The notes under the pieces are model-generated. The model saw only the letters and a program-made list of their open reading frames with translations. It made no database searches and had not been told where the DNA came from. Of a stretch of DNA of 64,000 nucleotides, positions 24,645-32,610 are shown one piece after another; within the stretch, counting starts at the first letter, position 1; the number at the start of each line of letters is the position of its first letter. A program made the translations under genes and the position numbers. Source of the DNA: Candidatus Obscuribacterales bacterium (GTDB lineage: Bacteria > Cyanobacteriota > Vampirovibrionia > Obscuribacterales > Obscuribacteraceae); contig JAIELX010000056.1 of the NCBI GenBank assembly GCA_019752635.1, positions 42,345 to 106,344 on the forward strand, written 5' to 3'.

Positions 24645-25088
24645 TTAATGTCGCCTCCGGCTCAGATTCACCACCACGATACCGGCCGGAGGAATTCCGT
24701 AAAACGCAACGGTTAGCAGAAAAAACAGGGGTGAAACAGAAGACTGTAACGAGTTCTGCGTTAGTATGCCCAATGTAAGTGCATGAACCTGATTCAGCGA
24801 AACCGGGATGTCCATGCCGCTGTTTATCAGCAACAGTAGCCATCCGGTCAACGTCGCCACTAGCCACGTGATGAGAAAACCCGTCCCGTGTGTGCTTGTC
24901 GGCTTCGTTTCATTCTCTTCAGCCGACATCGCCTTGTCCGCAGCCAGTTTCATCACGGAGTCTTTATCAGCTGCAATAAGCGCGCCCGGGGTGATCTGCA
25001 ACTTCTGTTGCTCTGCCAGCGCGCCTTTGCGCAGATGCGCCAAGTACCAGCTTCTGAGCAGTGAGTATTTCTCTTCGCTGGAGTCCAC
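24645..25088 (-). CDS. small membrane protein of unknown function, two TM helices
   Basis: A 147-residue protein starting with GTG (GGAAGA 7 bases before). Residues ~1-65 are soluble and charged (SLLRSWYLAHLRKGALAEQQKL). Two hydrophobic helices follow (FLITWLVATLTGWLLLLINSG and SSVSPLFFLLTVAFYGIPPAGIVVV), with a short Arg-rich tail. I do not recognise it. It precedes the TPR/beta-solenoid gene on the same strand by about 140 bases. Confidence 0.6.
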   Translation of the reverse strand: MDSSEEKYSLLRSWYLAHLRKGALAEQQKLQITPGALIAADKDSVMKLAADKAMSAEENETKPTSTHGTGFLITWLVATLTGWLLLLINSGMDIPVSLNQVHALTLGILTQNSLQSSVSPLFFLLTVAFYGIPPAGIVVVNLSRRRH

Positions 25089-25377
25089 GACATTCTTCCG
25101 CTATGCCAACCGCAACATATATCATACGCCCGAAACAATCCCGGCGCAGTTCATCTTCGCTTCTCTGCCCGGGCATTCCCTCTGTGCTCGGCTGACTTGA
25201 GTTAACCCGTTTGTGAAGTTCTTGAATCGATGTGTCGATGCGAGAATGCTTCCTTTGCGGTGGAAGCTGCCGGGGAGCCGATTTGCCGCTGGTACCGCTG
25301 CCGGCTCTCAATTCATAATGTTGCAAAGGGAAACCAGTGTTAAAGTTATAGGACTAACAAGGGACGCCAAACTTCTT

Positions 25378-26082
25378 ATGAGCAAATTACCGTATTTTGT
25401 GGTCGCCGCTATATTGGCCTCGTCGCTGTCGACTGCGGAAGTTTCGGCGAAAAAATGTGAGAAACCTGTTTCCAAAAAAATTGAAGCCAAGTCGGAGGCC
25501 TCCATACCCCGGAAGTGCGACGATAACGGATTGGAGTTCAATAGCCGAGACACATCTCATTCGGCGTCCCCTGAAGCCAGCAGTAGAACCAATTCTGCAG
25601 CAGCAGCCCCACAGCAGCCCAGTCGTACCATTCCGGCGCCTGCTGCCCCGGAAGGAGGCAGTCGCTCCACTTCCGCCTCCGCGTCACCGGACGCCCGTAG
25701 TCGTTCCACCTCGCATGCTGCAGCTGTGCAAGACATAAGCCGCTCGACCCCCGCTGCCGCAGCGCCACAAGACAGTAGCAGAACGAACCCGGCGCCTGCT
25801 AATCCGCAAGATAGTAGCCGAACCATTTTTGCGCCGGCCGCGGCGCAAGACCTTAGTCGAAGTAACCCGGCTCCGGCTGCACCGCAGGATGTGAGCCGAT
25901 CTATTCCGTCGCCGGCCGCACCGGAATCCGGGAGCAGAACGAACAGCGCACCGGCCGCGCCTCAGGATCTGAGCCGCTCGACTCCTGCGTCCGCCTCACC
26001 GGAATCAGAAAGTCGAACCAGTCCGAACAATGCTGCACCGGAAGCGAGCAGCAGATCTGACACTCACCCTGCAAGCAACTAG
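25378..26082 (+). CDS. exported protein made of 13-residue repeats
   Basis: A 234-residue protein. The signal peptide FVVAAILASSLSTAEVSA is followed by a short Lys-rich segment with two Cys, then ~179 residues of tandem 13-residue repeats running to the C-terminus. The repeat is close to SRTNPAPAAPQDL: Ser-Arg at positions 1-2, an Ala/Pro-rich centre and an acidic residue near position 11. It is low-complexity and probably extended, perhaps a cell-wall spacer or binding scaffold. The ATG at 25378 starts the signal peptide; AAGGGA is 14 bases upstream, rather far. No similar protein is known to me. Confidence 0.7.
   Translation: MSKLPYFVVAAILASSLSTAEVSAKKCEKPVSKKIEAKSEASIPRKCDDNGLEFNSRDTSHSASPEASSRTNSAAAAPQQPSRTIPAPAAPEGGSRSTSASASPDARSRSTSHAAAVQDISRSTPAAAAPQDSSRTNPAPANPQDSSRTIFAPAAAQDLSRSNPAPAAPQDVSRSIPSPAAPESGSRTNSAPAAPQDLSRSTPASASPESESRTSPNNAAPEASSRSDTHPASN
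25543..26079 (+). repeat. 39-bp coding tandem repeats, about 13.8 copies
   Basis: The repeats encode thirteen full 13-residue units plus a final partial one (examples: SRTNPAPANPQDS, SRSNPAPAAPQDV, SRTNSAPAAPQDL). Period is constant throughout with no insertion. DNA copies differ at many bases while the Ser-Arg and Pro/Ala pattern is kept, so the array is old and under selection at protein level. Confidence 0.85.
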
Positions 26083-26158
26083 CGTATAACCTCGGTGACC
26101 AGCCGATTTGGGGGCCGCTGCCGACGGGCATATTCGGAATACCAATGAATATGCTGTT

Positions 26159-27574
26159 ATGCAACTGATCCGGCTGATAATGCTAAAGTCCAGAGAATGG
26201 TTCCCCGCAGGCACTATCGTCGTGCTCTGCTGGCAGATTGCATTGCTTTGTGGTGCTTCTGCACTGCTGAAGGAGTCCGCTGCGCAGAATAAACAAGCGC
26301 TGGATTATCTAACGGGATGCGCTGCCGTATCCATTGCTAGCGCCGCGATGTTCCTCTGCGCACTGTATGCGGTGCAGGCTGGGGAGAAGCGAATCAAACG
26401 CGAAGTGTTCGCTTGCCTGAGTCGGCTGAATGTTTCTGACGCGCCGGTTCCGCCAGTGTCTGGATGCGACGCCGATGTTGAATCGAACATTCGTGCGCTG
26501 ATTATGGCCGCCGATGCTGTCAATGAACGCGAGAAGGCAATTGCCGACCACTCGCTTGATTTTCTGTGCGCTCTCGATGCCAATAGACGAATCGTTGCTG
26601 TGAATCAAGCCTCATTCAGGCTTACGGGAATGCACTTTTACCAGCTGATCGCAAAGGACTCCTCTGCGTTAATCGACTCGGCGGACTTGACCCTGTTCTT
26701 TCAAGCATTGTCGCGTGCGTCGAACGTAGCCGGGGCGGTGGAGGTTGCCACCGGAATTAAGACCGTTGACATCGAACCGCGAATTTTTCTCTGGACGATT
26801 GAGTTTTCGACGACGCACCAGCTTTACTTTTGCGCAGGAAAAGATGTTACTGCCAAAATGCAGTTGGAGCGTTTCAAACAAGACTTTACTTCCATGGTGG
26901 TGCATGATCTTCGTTCGCCAATTTCTTCCGCGGCTATGACGATGCAGTCTTTGCTGCAAGATAAAAAAAATGCTGTGTGTGATTCGCATAGGGTGCAGCT
27001 TTCGCGGACGTTGAGCGGCATGGAACGATTGTTGCGGTTGATCAACAGCTTGCTTGATCTGAATAAACTCGAAGCCGGAAAGTTCAAGCTGAACATTCAA
27101 TTGGTTCGCATTGCCAAGCTAGTGGATGACAGCGTGGCAACCATTCGTGGTTTCTCGGAGCAGAAGCAAGTCGTTGTCACTAAAAGTGGTGACCTGCAAG
27201 AGAAAGTTGCAGTGGACGAGGAGAAGATGATTCAGGTTCTCATCAATCTTCTCTCTAACGCAGTAAAGTATTCACCGGCTGCTGGCACCATTACTGTGAC
27301 CGTTAATCGGTCGGAAAAGATGATCACTGTAATTGTCTGCGATCAAGGTCCCGGAATAGCGGAAGCCAGCAAGGGAAGAATTTTTGAGAGGTATGAACGG
27401 GTTGCAGGCGCGGAACAGACCGGCTCTACGGGGTTGGGTTTGTTTATATGCAAAGCGATTGTTGAACGCCACGGTGGGAACATTGGTGTTCGAAGCGAAG
27501 TCGGGAAAGGCTCTCAATTCTGGTTCAGCATTCCTGCTTTGACTAACGAAAGTGATCCGGACTTGGACTTATAA
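26159..27574 (+). CDS. sensor histidine kinase with PAS domain
   Basis: A 471-residue membrane kinase. Two TM helices (~17-35 and ~51-72), then a helical linker, a PAS-like domain (~130-230: DFLCALDANRRIVAVNQASFRLTGM), HisKA with MVVHDLRSPISS (phospho-His H249) and the HATPase domain: N box INLLSNAVKYSP, G1 DQGPGI, F box IFERYERV and G2 GSTGLGLFICKAIVERHGG. The short loop between the TM helices suggests the signal is sensed in the membrane or by the PAS domain. No response regulator adjoins it. The start has no good ribosome binding site. It ends 10 bases from the convergent Ser/Thr kinase gene. Confidence 0.92.
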   Translation: MQLIRLIMLKSREWFPAGTIVVLCWQIALLCGASALLKESAAQNKQALDYLTGCAAVSIASAAMFLCALYAVQAGEKRIKREVFACLSRLNVSDAPVPPVSGCDADVESNIRALIMAADAVNEREKAIADHSLDFLCALDANRRIVAVNQASFRLTGMHFYQLIAKDSSALIDSADLTLFFQALSRASNVAGAVEVATGIKTVDIEPRIFLWTIEFSTTHQLYFCAGKDVTAKMQLERFKQDFTSMVVHDLRSPISSAAMTMQSLLQDKKNAVCDSHRVQLSRTLSGMERLLRLINSLLDLNKLEAGKFKLNIQLVRIAKLVDDSVATIRGFSEQKQVVVTKSGDLQEKVAVDEEKMIQVLINLLSNAVKYSPAAGTITVTVNRSEKMITVIVCDQGPGIAEASKGRIFERYERVAGAEQTGSTGLGLFICKAIVERHGGNIGVRSEVGKGSQFWFSIPALTNESDPDLDL

Positions 27575-27583
27575 GTGCAGCTC

Positions 27584-29389
27584 CTAGTCTTCGTTGCTGA
27601 CGCGCCATTTGTATGAGGATGAACCATTGAGTGAATCAAGGGCTCGAGAGCTTAGCAAGAACGACTTGTCGTAAATGCTGTTGAAAATAGTAGCGGACCA
27701 GAACCGATCCATTAGAACTACTATGGGCAATCCGGCTCCTGATTCTTGATTGTCTAGCATTGGCGCATGGGCACTGTTCAAGAAGATCTGATTACCTTTG
27801 GAAAGGAGAAATGCCTTCTCGCAGAACTGTGCTGCTGCCATTCTTTTCTCTTTTTTCTTCATGGTTGCGTCCACAAGAAAGAAGATTGGAAGGGATATGT
27901 TCTTGAATTCCTTTGCGGCGTTCTTGTCTCCTGCTCCCGACTCAGGGTCAAGGATCAACGCTGCGGAAATGCGTCCGCCTTTCAATAAATCGACAACTGC
28001 CGATGGTGGCATGCCTACCGATGCCAACGCTATCTTTGAAGTGTCAACCGCTTCTCCCAACGGATTACCCGCGTCTTTGACGCTGCCCAGAAGTGCATCG
28101 ATAGAGTCTTTGCTCTTATCCTCCGAGGGTTGCAACATTGCTACTGCGAGTCCTTGCGCTGCCCAGCGCCGACATAACGATGTCGTCTGGCGCGCCAGCT
28201 CCGGCGTCGCTGTGCAGATAATGAGTGGGCTTGCATCTGTCTTGTTGGGCACAAAAGTCAATACCGGCGGCATTCCCAATTCATTGCCGAGTTTAAGGTC
28301 GTTCTCTTTTACTGGATATAATGACGTAGCATTTTGCGTCGCGGTTTTCACCGGGGGCGGTGCCCACTTCTGCACCGCGAAAACGGCAAGTCCCACGATG
28401 ACGAGCAGAGCAACAACTGAACCAATCAGAACGAAGGGCGGTTGTTTTTGTTTACCGTAAAGCAGTGCTCGAAGTTTTTGCCTGAGCATCGCCGCCGTCG
28501 GGCGATCTTTTGGTTCTTTCAGAAGACATTGAAAGACGAGATCATCCAGTGCCAGTTCGGTTCTGTCTGACCGAGAGGTAGCGAAGCGTGGCGGATACAC
28601 GTTCACGTGTTGGTAAAAGCAGACCTGAGGGTCGGCACCATCAACGGCCTTTTTTCCGGTGAAGCACTCGTACAATACACAACCCGCCGAGTAGATGTCG
28701 GAAGGTGGTTGTGCAACTCCTCCAAAAACACATTGCTCCGGGCTCATGTACGATGGTGTTCCCAGTGTGCGCCCTTCTTCCGTAAGGGTGGTGGTGACGT
28801 CCGCTGTCGCCAGCCCGAAGTCGAGTAATTTAAGCACTGAGCGATCCGCTAACTGCACGAGCATTATGTTCGCCGGTTTGATGTCTCGATGCACCAATCC
28901 CTTCTCGTGACAGGCTTCCAGCACCTCTGCCAGCTGCAGGAAAAAATCCGCAGCCTGATCGCGCGTCATTCGCCCTTTCTCTAGCATTTCATGCAGAGTC
29001 TCGCCCTGGACATATTCCATTACGATATACGGCGCCGGTTCGATTCCGTAATCGACTACGGACACCGCTCCGGGATGGTTCAACATGCTAAGCACTTTTG
29101 CCTCCCGTTCGAACCGTTCCTTTTGCGCGCGATCTATATTTCGAGAACTCAGAACTTTTATCGCGAAGCGTTTGCCAAGGGACGTATGCTCGGCAGCGTA
29201 AACCGTGCCCCACCCACCTCTGCCGATTTCCTCAATCAACCGATACTTCCCGAGAAAGGTGCTTTCGCCCGGATCAAGGTATGATTCCAGTAATGCCCCG
29301 TCCGATCGACAGAAATCGCCACTGTCCGGTCCGTAAACTGTTCTACAGACCGGGCAAATCGATTTTGTCGCTCGCGAATTGTTTGTCAT
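27584..29389 (-). CDS. Ser/Thr protein kinase with N-terminal Cys motif and extracytoplasmic hydrolase-like domain
   Basis: A 601-residue protein. An N-terminal Cys cluster (CPVCRTVYGPDSGDFC, 12-27) recalls a zinc ribbon but lacks an obvious fourth Cys. The kinase has IGRGGWGTVY (55-64), K78, HRDIKPAN (167-174), DFG 190-192 and YMSPEQC (214-220). A membrane helix lies at ~318-339. The outer ~260 residues look like an alpha/beta-hydrolase fold (LIICTATPELARQTTSLCRRWAAQGLAVAM, KIALASVGMPPSAVV, AALILDPESGAG, HAPML), but the nucleophile elbow GxSxG is not intact, so it may be a binding domain. It is not in an obvious operon. Confidence 0.9.
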   Translation of the reverse strand: MTNNSRATKSICPVCRTVYGPDSGDFCRSDGALLESYLDPGESTFLGKYRLIEEIGRGGWGTVYAAEHTSLGKRFAIKVLSSRNIDRAQKERFEREAKVLSMLNHPGAVSVVDYGIEPAPYIVMEYVQGETLHEMLEKGRMTRDQAADFFLQLAEVLEACHEKGLVHRDIKPANIMLVQLADRSVLKLLDFGLATADVTTTLTEEGRTLGTPSYMSPEQCVFGGVAQPPSDIYSAGCVLYECFTGKKAVDGADPQVCFYQHVNVYPPRFATSRSDRTELALDDLVFQCLLKEPKDRPTAAMLRQKLRALLYGKQKQPPFVLIGSVVALLVIVGLAVFAVQKWAPPPVKTATQNATSLYPVKENDLKLGNELGMPPVLTFVPNKTDASPLIICTATPELARQTTSLCRRWAAQGLAVAMLQPSEDKSKDSIDALLGSVKDAGNPLGEAVDTSKIALASVGMPPSAVVDLLKGGRISAALILDPESGAGDKNAAKEFKNISLPIFFLVDATMKKKEKRMAAAQFCEKAFLLSKGNQIFLNSAHAPMLDNQESGAGLPIVVLMDRFWSATIFNSIYDKSFLLSSRALDSLNGSSSYKWRVSNED

Positions 29390-29474
29390 AGTCTGTCGGA
29401 AATCGCTCGACTTTGCTTGTTTCGCGCGCAGTTATGAGACACCGAACCAGGCTGGCAATAGCAGAGTTCAGATC

Positions 29475-29753
29475 GATATTACCCCGATCAACTCACTCCT
29501 AATCCCCGGCATGCGGCTCGCTCCCTTCCAGACCACTAAGTGTACTTTGGGAGCCTTGTCCTCCCTGGATCTGAGTCCTAGTCGCGCGGGCGATTCCGCT
29601 GTCGATCGTTTGGCCGGATTACCCATGGAAAGCATTCTCCTAACCGGTGCTAGTATCACTGATGGTGCGGGACCGCTATTGGCGCGCCTGTCACGATTGC
29701 AAACTCTGCGCGTCGATAGTTACCGTGTTATCCACGGGCTGTTGCAAAATCAG
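29475..29753 (+). pseudogene. remnant of a leucine-rich-repeat protein
   Basis: The frame reads LSSLDLSPSRAGDSAVDRLAG, LPMESILLTGASITDGAG and LARLSRLQTLRVDS, three consecutive repeats of the ~24-residue bacterial LRR type (LxxLxLxxTxITDxGL). There is no start with a ribosome binding site, no signal peptide or TM segment, and the pattern fades on both sides, so I read it as a decayed gene piece. Such LRRs are often fused to Ser/Thr kinases in related genomes, and a kinase gene lies directly next to it in the opposite direction. The remaining gap (29390-29939) shows nothing else. Confidence 0.45.
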
Positions 29754-29939
29754 CCGCTATACCGAGTTGCGAACTCTGTACGCAGCGGAAACAAATATGA
29801 CTGCCGATGGTGTTCTCGAGGACCCGACCGGGGGTGAATGTCATAATGTCATAAAGTAGGCGGGACGGCTGGATCTTCAGGGTGGAAGTGGCGGTTCTCG
29901 GGAATATAGCCCAACAAGCATGTTAGTTTTTCGGAATGA

Positions 29940-31391
29940 ATGATGCCTTCGCTAGTCTTATCTCGGCTTGTAGCAACTTTATTTATCTTGCTTGTACTTT
30001 GTCGCGGAACGGAGCCAGCGGTGGCTTCCTCAAATGAGACGGAGGCCTATCAACTGTATCAGCAGGCGGTCGCTCTGCGAAAGGCGAATCGGCCAGTCGA
30101 GGCGCTCAATTGCCTCAATAAGGTCCTGGTGCTGAAGCCCGATTGGCAAACTTATCACTTCATTGGTCTTCTCTATATGGAGATGAAGCGCTACCGCGAA
30201 GCGTTTTCGCCTCTTGCGCGTGCGTACGGTTTGGCTCCTGCCGAAAGTTCAACCGTTGCCTCCGCTGCCGAGTGTTACTACCTGTTGAAAGATCCTGACA
30301 ATGCGATTGCCTTGTGTACTAAATATCTGGCCAAGTACAAGACAGGAGACTCAATCGGTACGATTTGGCAGACTCTAGGGCGCTGTTATGCGCAAAAGAA
30401 ACAGTTTGCTCAGAGCCTTGACGCCTTTCGCAATTCGCTCAAAGCTGACCCGACCGATGATTTTACTTGGCAAGCAATGTGCGGTGATCTTAGTTCGGAT
30501 GACGCTGCTGCGCCTCAGTTCAAATCGGTTGCGCCTGAGTTCTTGAAGCGGTTCCCGAATGACAGCAACGCGCAGTATTACAAGGCTAGGCTGCAGGCAT
30601 TAGATTACAGTCAAGCGCGGAACCGGTTCGAGGACGAAGCTGTAGCGCGTTCCAAGGCTAACCATCAAGACAACGTGGATGCGTTTGTCATTGTGCCGCC
30701 GCAGTTTGGCGGGAGAGTTTCGCCTCGCTTCCTCGCCATTGTCAGGCAGACGGTTCATGGTATTCCCAAGACCATCTGGGAGCCTCTTTACGCATATGGC
30801 TATAGAGTTCATGTCGTGCCTCATGTAGTGGACGACTTTACGGATCGTGACTGCAACCCGGAAGACCAGCCTAGGGGATACAAAAAGGGGGCGACGTACA
30901 AAAATGTACCTGCCCTGGCCATGCCTCATCGCAAAGTTTTGATAGTGGCGCAAAATTATCTCAACGATGAGGGCAAAGAAGAGACTATGAAAGACCCCGA
31001 CCATGCCATGTGCCATGAGCTGGGACATGCCTACGATGAGTATCTCGGCTTTTTGTCAAAGAAAATGAATCTCTCTGAAAAGTACGATGGCTTTTCTCAA
31101 AGCAAAGCATTTGCTGCCGCCTATGAGTCGGATGCGAAGAAAATCGCAGGTAAAGAGCGCGAGACATTTTCTTATTATTTGCAGTCAGGAAAGGCGGGGC
31201 AAGAAGAGCTGTTTGCTAATCTTTTCGTCTTTCTTTGGGACAATCAGCTTGTGGAGCCCGGGAGCCACGACGATATGACCCGCGCCAAATTCAGTAATGC
31301 GCTTAAGTCGATTTCCGAGGCACGCAGTCTCGATCCCGAGTACATCAGGTTGAGAGACCTGTACGATTCGCACGTCAAGCAATACAAGTAA
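29940..31391 (+). CDS. exported TPR protein with C-terminal zinc metallopeptidase domain (ATLF-like)
   Basis: A 483-residue protein. Signal peptide LVATLFILLVLCRGTEPAVA, then ~170 residues of TPR units (YQLYQQAVALRKANRPVEALNCLNKVLVLKP; GRCYAQKKQFAQSLDAFRNSLKADP). The C-terminal ~230 residues carry CHELGHAYDEY, the HExxH zinc site, and 60-70 residues later GQEELFANLF, where a Glu could be the third ligand. This HExxH plus EELFA arrangement resembles the anthrax lethal factor/Pro-Pro endopeptidase group. An active peptidase is likely but its substrate is unknown. An ATG three bases downstream is an equal start candidate. Confidence 0.8.
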   Translation: MMPSLVLSRLVATLFILLVLCRGTEPAVASSNETEAYQLYQQAVALRKANRPVEALNCLNKVLVLKPDWQTYHFIGLLYMEMKRYREAFSPLARAYGLAPAESSTVASAAECYYLLKDPDNAIALCTKYLAKYKTGDSIGTIWQTLGRCYAQKKQFAQSLDAFRNSLKADPTDDFTWQAMCGDLSSDDAAAPQFKSVAPEFLKRFPNDSNAQYYKARLQALDYSQARNRFEDEAVARSKANHQDNVDAFVIVPPQFGGRVSPRFLAIVRQTVHGIPKTIWEPLYAYGYRVHVVPHVVDDFTDRDCNPEDQPRGYKKGATYKNVPALAMPHRKVLIVAQNYLNDEGKEETMKDPDHAMCHELGHAYDEYLGFLSKKMNLSEKYDGFSQSKAFAAAYESDAKKIAGKERETFSYYLQSGKAGQEELFANLFVFLWDNQLVEPGSHDDMTRAKFSNALKSISEARSLDPEYIRLRDLYDSHVKQYK

Positions 31392-31600
31392 GCATTCTCT
31401 TTTGCCGTAGACAGCGCGACTGGTGGTCAATCCGTCCGGCATGGATCACGTCCGCGATATTCTTCCACCGGACTGCCTCGACCTGTCTGCTGTGCAGCCT
31501 TCGATGCCGGTGGCATCAACGCGGAAGGTCATTGCGACGCCGACACGGACGCTGCCAGCCACTAAAAACAGGAGCAAGGGCTGATGCAAACTAGAGCGGA

Positions 31601-31885
31601 TTAGCAGTTGTAGGAGGCCAGCATTCCGGAAAGCATGCCGAGACCGGATTTCTTGTACAGAGCGCTCATTACGGCCGACGATACCGCTTTGTTGTCATTC
31701 TTTCCTTCGGCCGGTTGTGAGGCAAGAATGCGGACCAGTTCTTCTCTCTCAGAAGCGCCGTCGCGCTTTACCTTTCGGGTGATAACTTCACCACTGGCTT
31801 TTGCCGCAGGCAAGTTTGCTGTGGCGTCGATTGCGTCGAAATCAATGAAGAGTGCCGGTAGAAGTTCTTGTGTTGCGTTCATCAT
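31601..31885 (-). CDS. small protein of unknown function
   Basis: A 94-residue soluble protein, MMNATQELLPALFIDFDAID at the start, with a charged middle (ITRKVKRDGASEREELVRIL) and a helical end. GAGG stands about 6 bases before the ATG at 31885. No signal peptide, TM helix or family is visible. It lies alone between two intergenic gaps, and codon pattern and length leave some doubt that it is a gene. Confidence 0.4.
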   Translation of the reverse strand: MMNATQELLPALFIDFDAIDATANLPAAKASGEVITRKVKRDGASEREELVRILASQPAEGKNDNKAVSSAVMSALYKKSGLGMLSGMLASYNC

Positions 31886-32303
31886 GTCTGCCCTCGTTTG
31901 CCTGCTCCGTGCAAACATAATCGCTCAATTGCAGTGGGAAGAATACGTAGACGAACGCAAAGGTTTTTGCGCTGAAATCCATTGGCTACTGAGCGAATTG
32001 ATAGATTTTGCTGTGCAAAAGTACAGCGCCTGGATGCCGGGACTGTTGATTCGTGCAGCGGGTCCACCTTGGACACAGGAGATATGATGGTATCCAACCA
32101 GTCCTGTCGTCGCCACCATCAACCCCACATGCACATGGGAACCAATCTTCATCGCTGAGCTCTCAACATTCTCGCGTATTACTTTTTCCGCTGAATTTGC
32201 CAATGGTTGAACTACGTTGCAGTTGCACGATACAACAGCAATCGTGACCCCGTCGTGACCGGCAATATGCTTCTACGGGGCGTAGCCGGAGCCGCACTAG
32301 ACC
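31886..32303. other. intergenic region, no feature seen
   Basis: About 420 bases between a doubtful small gene and the DsbA/FrnE fragment. Only short frames without ribosome binding sites or recognisable protein patterns are present. No promoter consensus or hairpin stands out. It may be part of a decaying region, since gene fragments lie on its right side. Confidence 0.4.
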
Positions 32304-32540
32304 ATGGCTCAAGATAAGCTGGCATCCGTCGAAATCTATTCCGATCTCATTTGTCCCTGGTGCTACATTGGCAAGCGATGCTTTGAAAGAGGGCTTGAGA
32401 TCTCGGACCTGGCTGACCGAGTTGAGATCAGATGGAAGCCGTTCGAGCTAAATCCTTCCATGCCGCTAGAGGGTATGGAGAGCGCAGTGAAGATCCCGTC
32501 GGATAACCGAAGGAGTCCCCACGTAAATCTTGGACGTTGA
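32304..32540 (+). pseudogene. N-terminal fragment of a DsbA/FrnE-type oxidoreductase
   Basis: The first ~55 residues match the family start (VEIYSDLICPWCYIGKRCFE with the CPWC active site, then EIRWKPFELNPSMPLEGME). The similarity then stops and a stop codon follows at residue 79, while complete FrnE-like proteins have ~210 residues. No continuation is visible in other frames up to the next gene. It looks like a truncated gene with the rest deleted. Whether it is still translated is unknown. Confidence 0.65.
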
Positions 32541-32544
32541 CGTG

Positions 32545-32583
32545 GCACACTCCCGACAGATTTTTCGCTTATCGGGAGTGTGC
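32545..32583. repeat. 12-bp perfect hairpin at the end of the truncated gene
   Basis: GCACACTCCCGA (32545-32556) and its complement (32572-32583) enclose a 15-base loop. Neither side has a good T-run, although the loop itself holds TTTTT. It may be a weak terminator shared by the fragment and the convergent beta-lactamase gene, or a deletion scar. Confidence 0.55.
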
Positions 32584-32610
32584 TTAAACTCAATTCGAAT
32601 TGTTCTTCGA

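Noticed and set aside
25543..26079. Tandem repeats considered as a CRISPR array
   Set aside because: The 39-base units are coding, have no spacers and diverge copy by copy. No cas gene is near.
31925..32203. Minus-strand frame of 92 codons upstream of the small gene
   Set aside because: TTG start without ribosome binding site and no recognisable composition. I could not support it as a gene.
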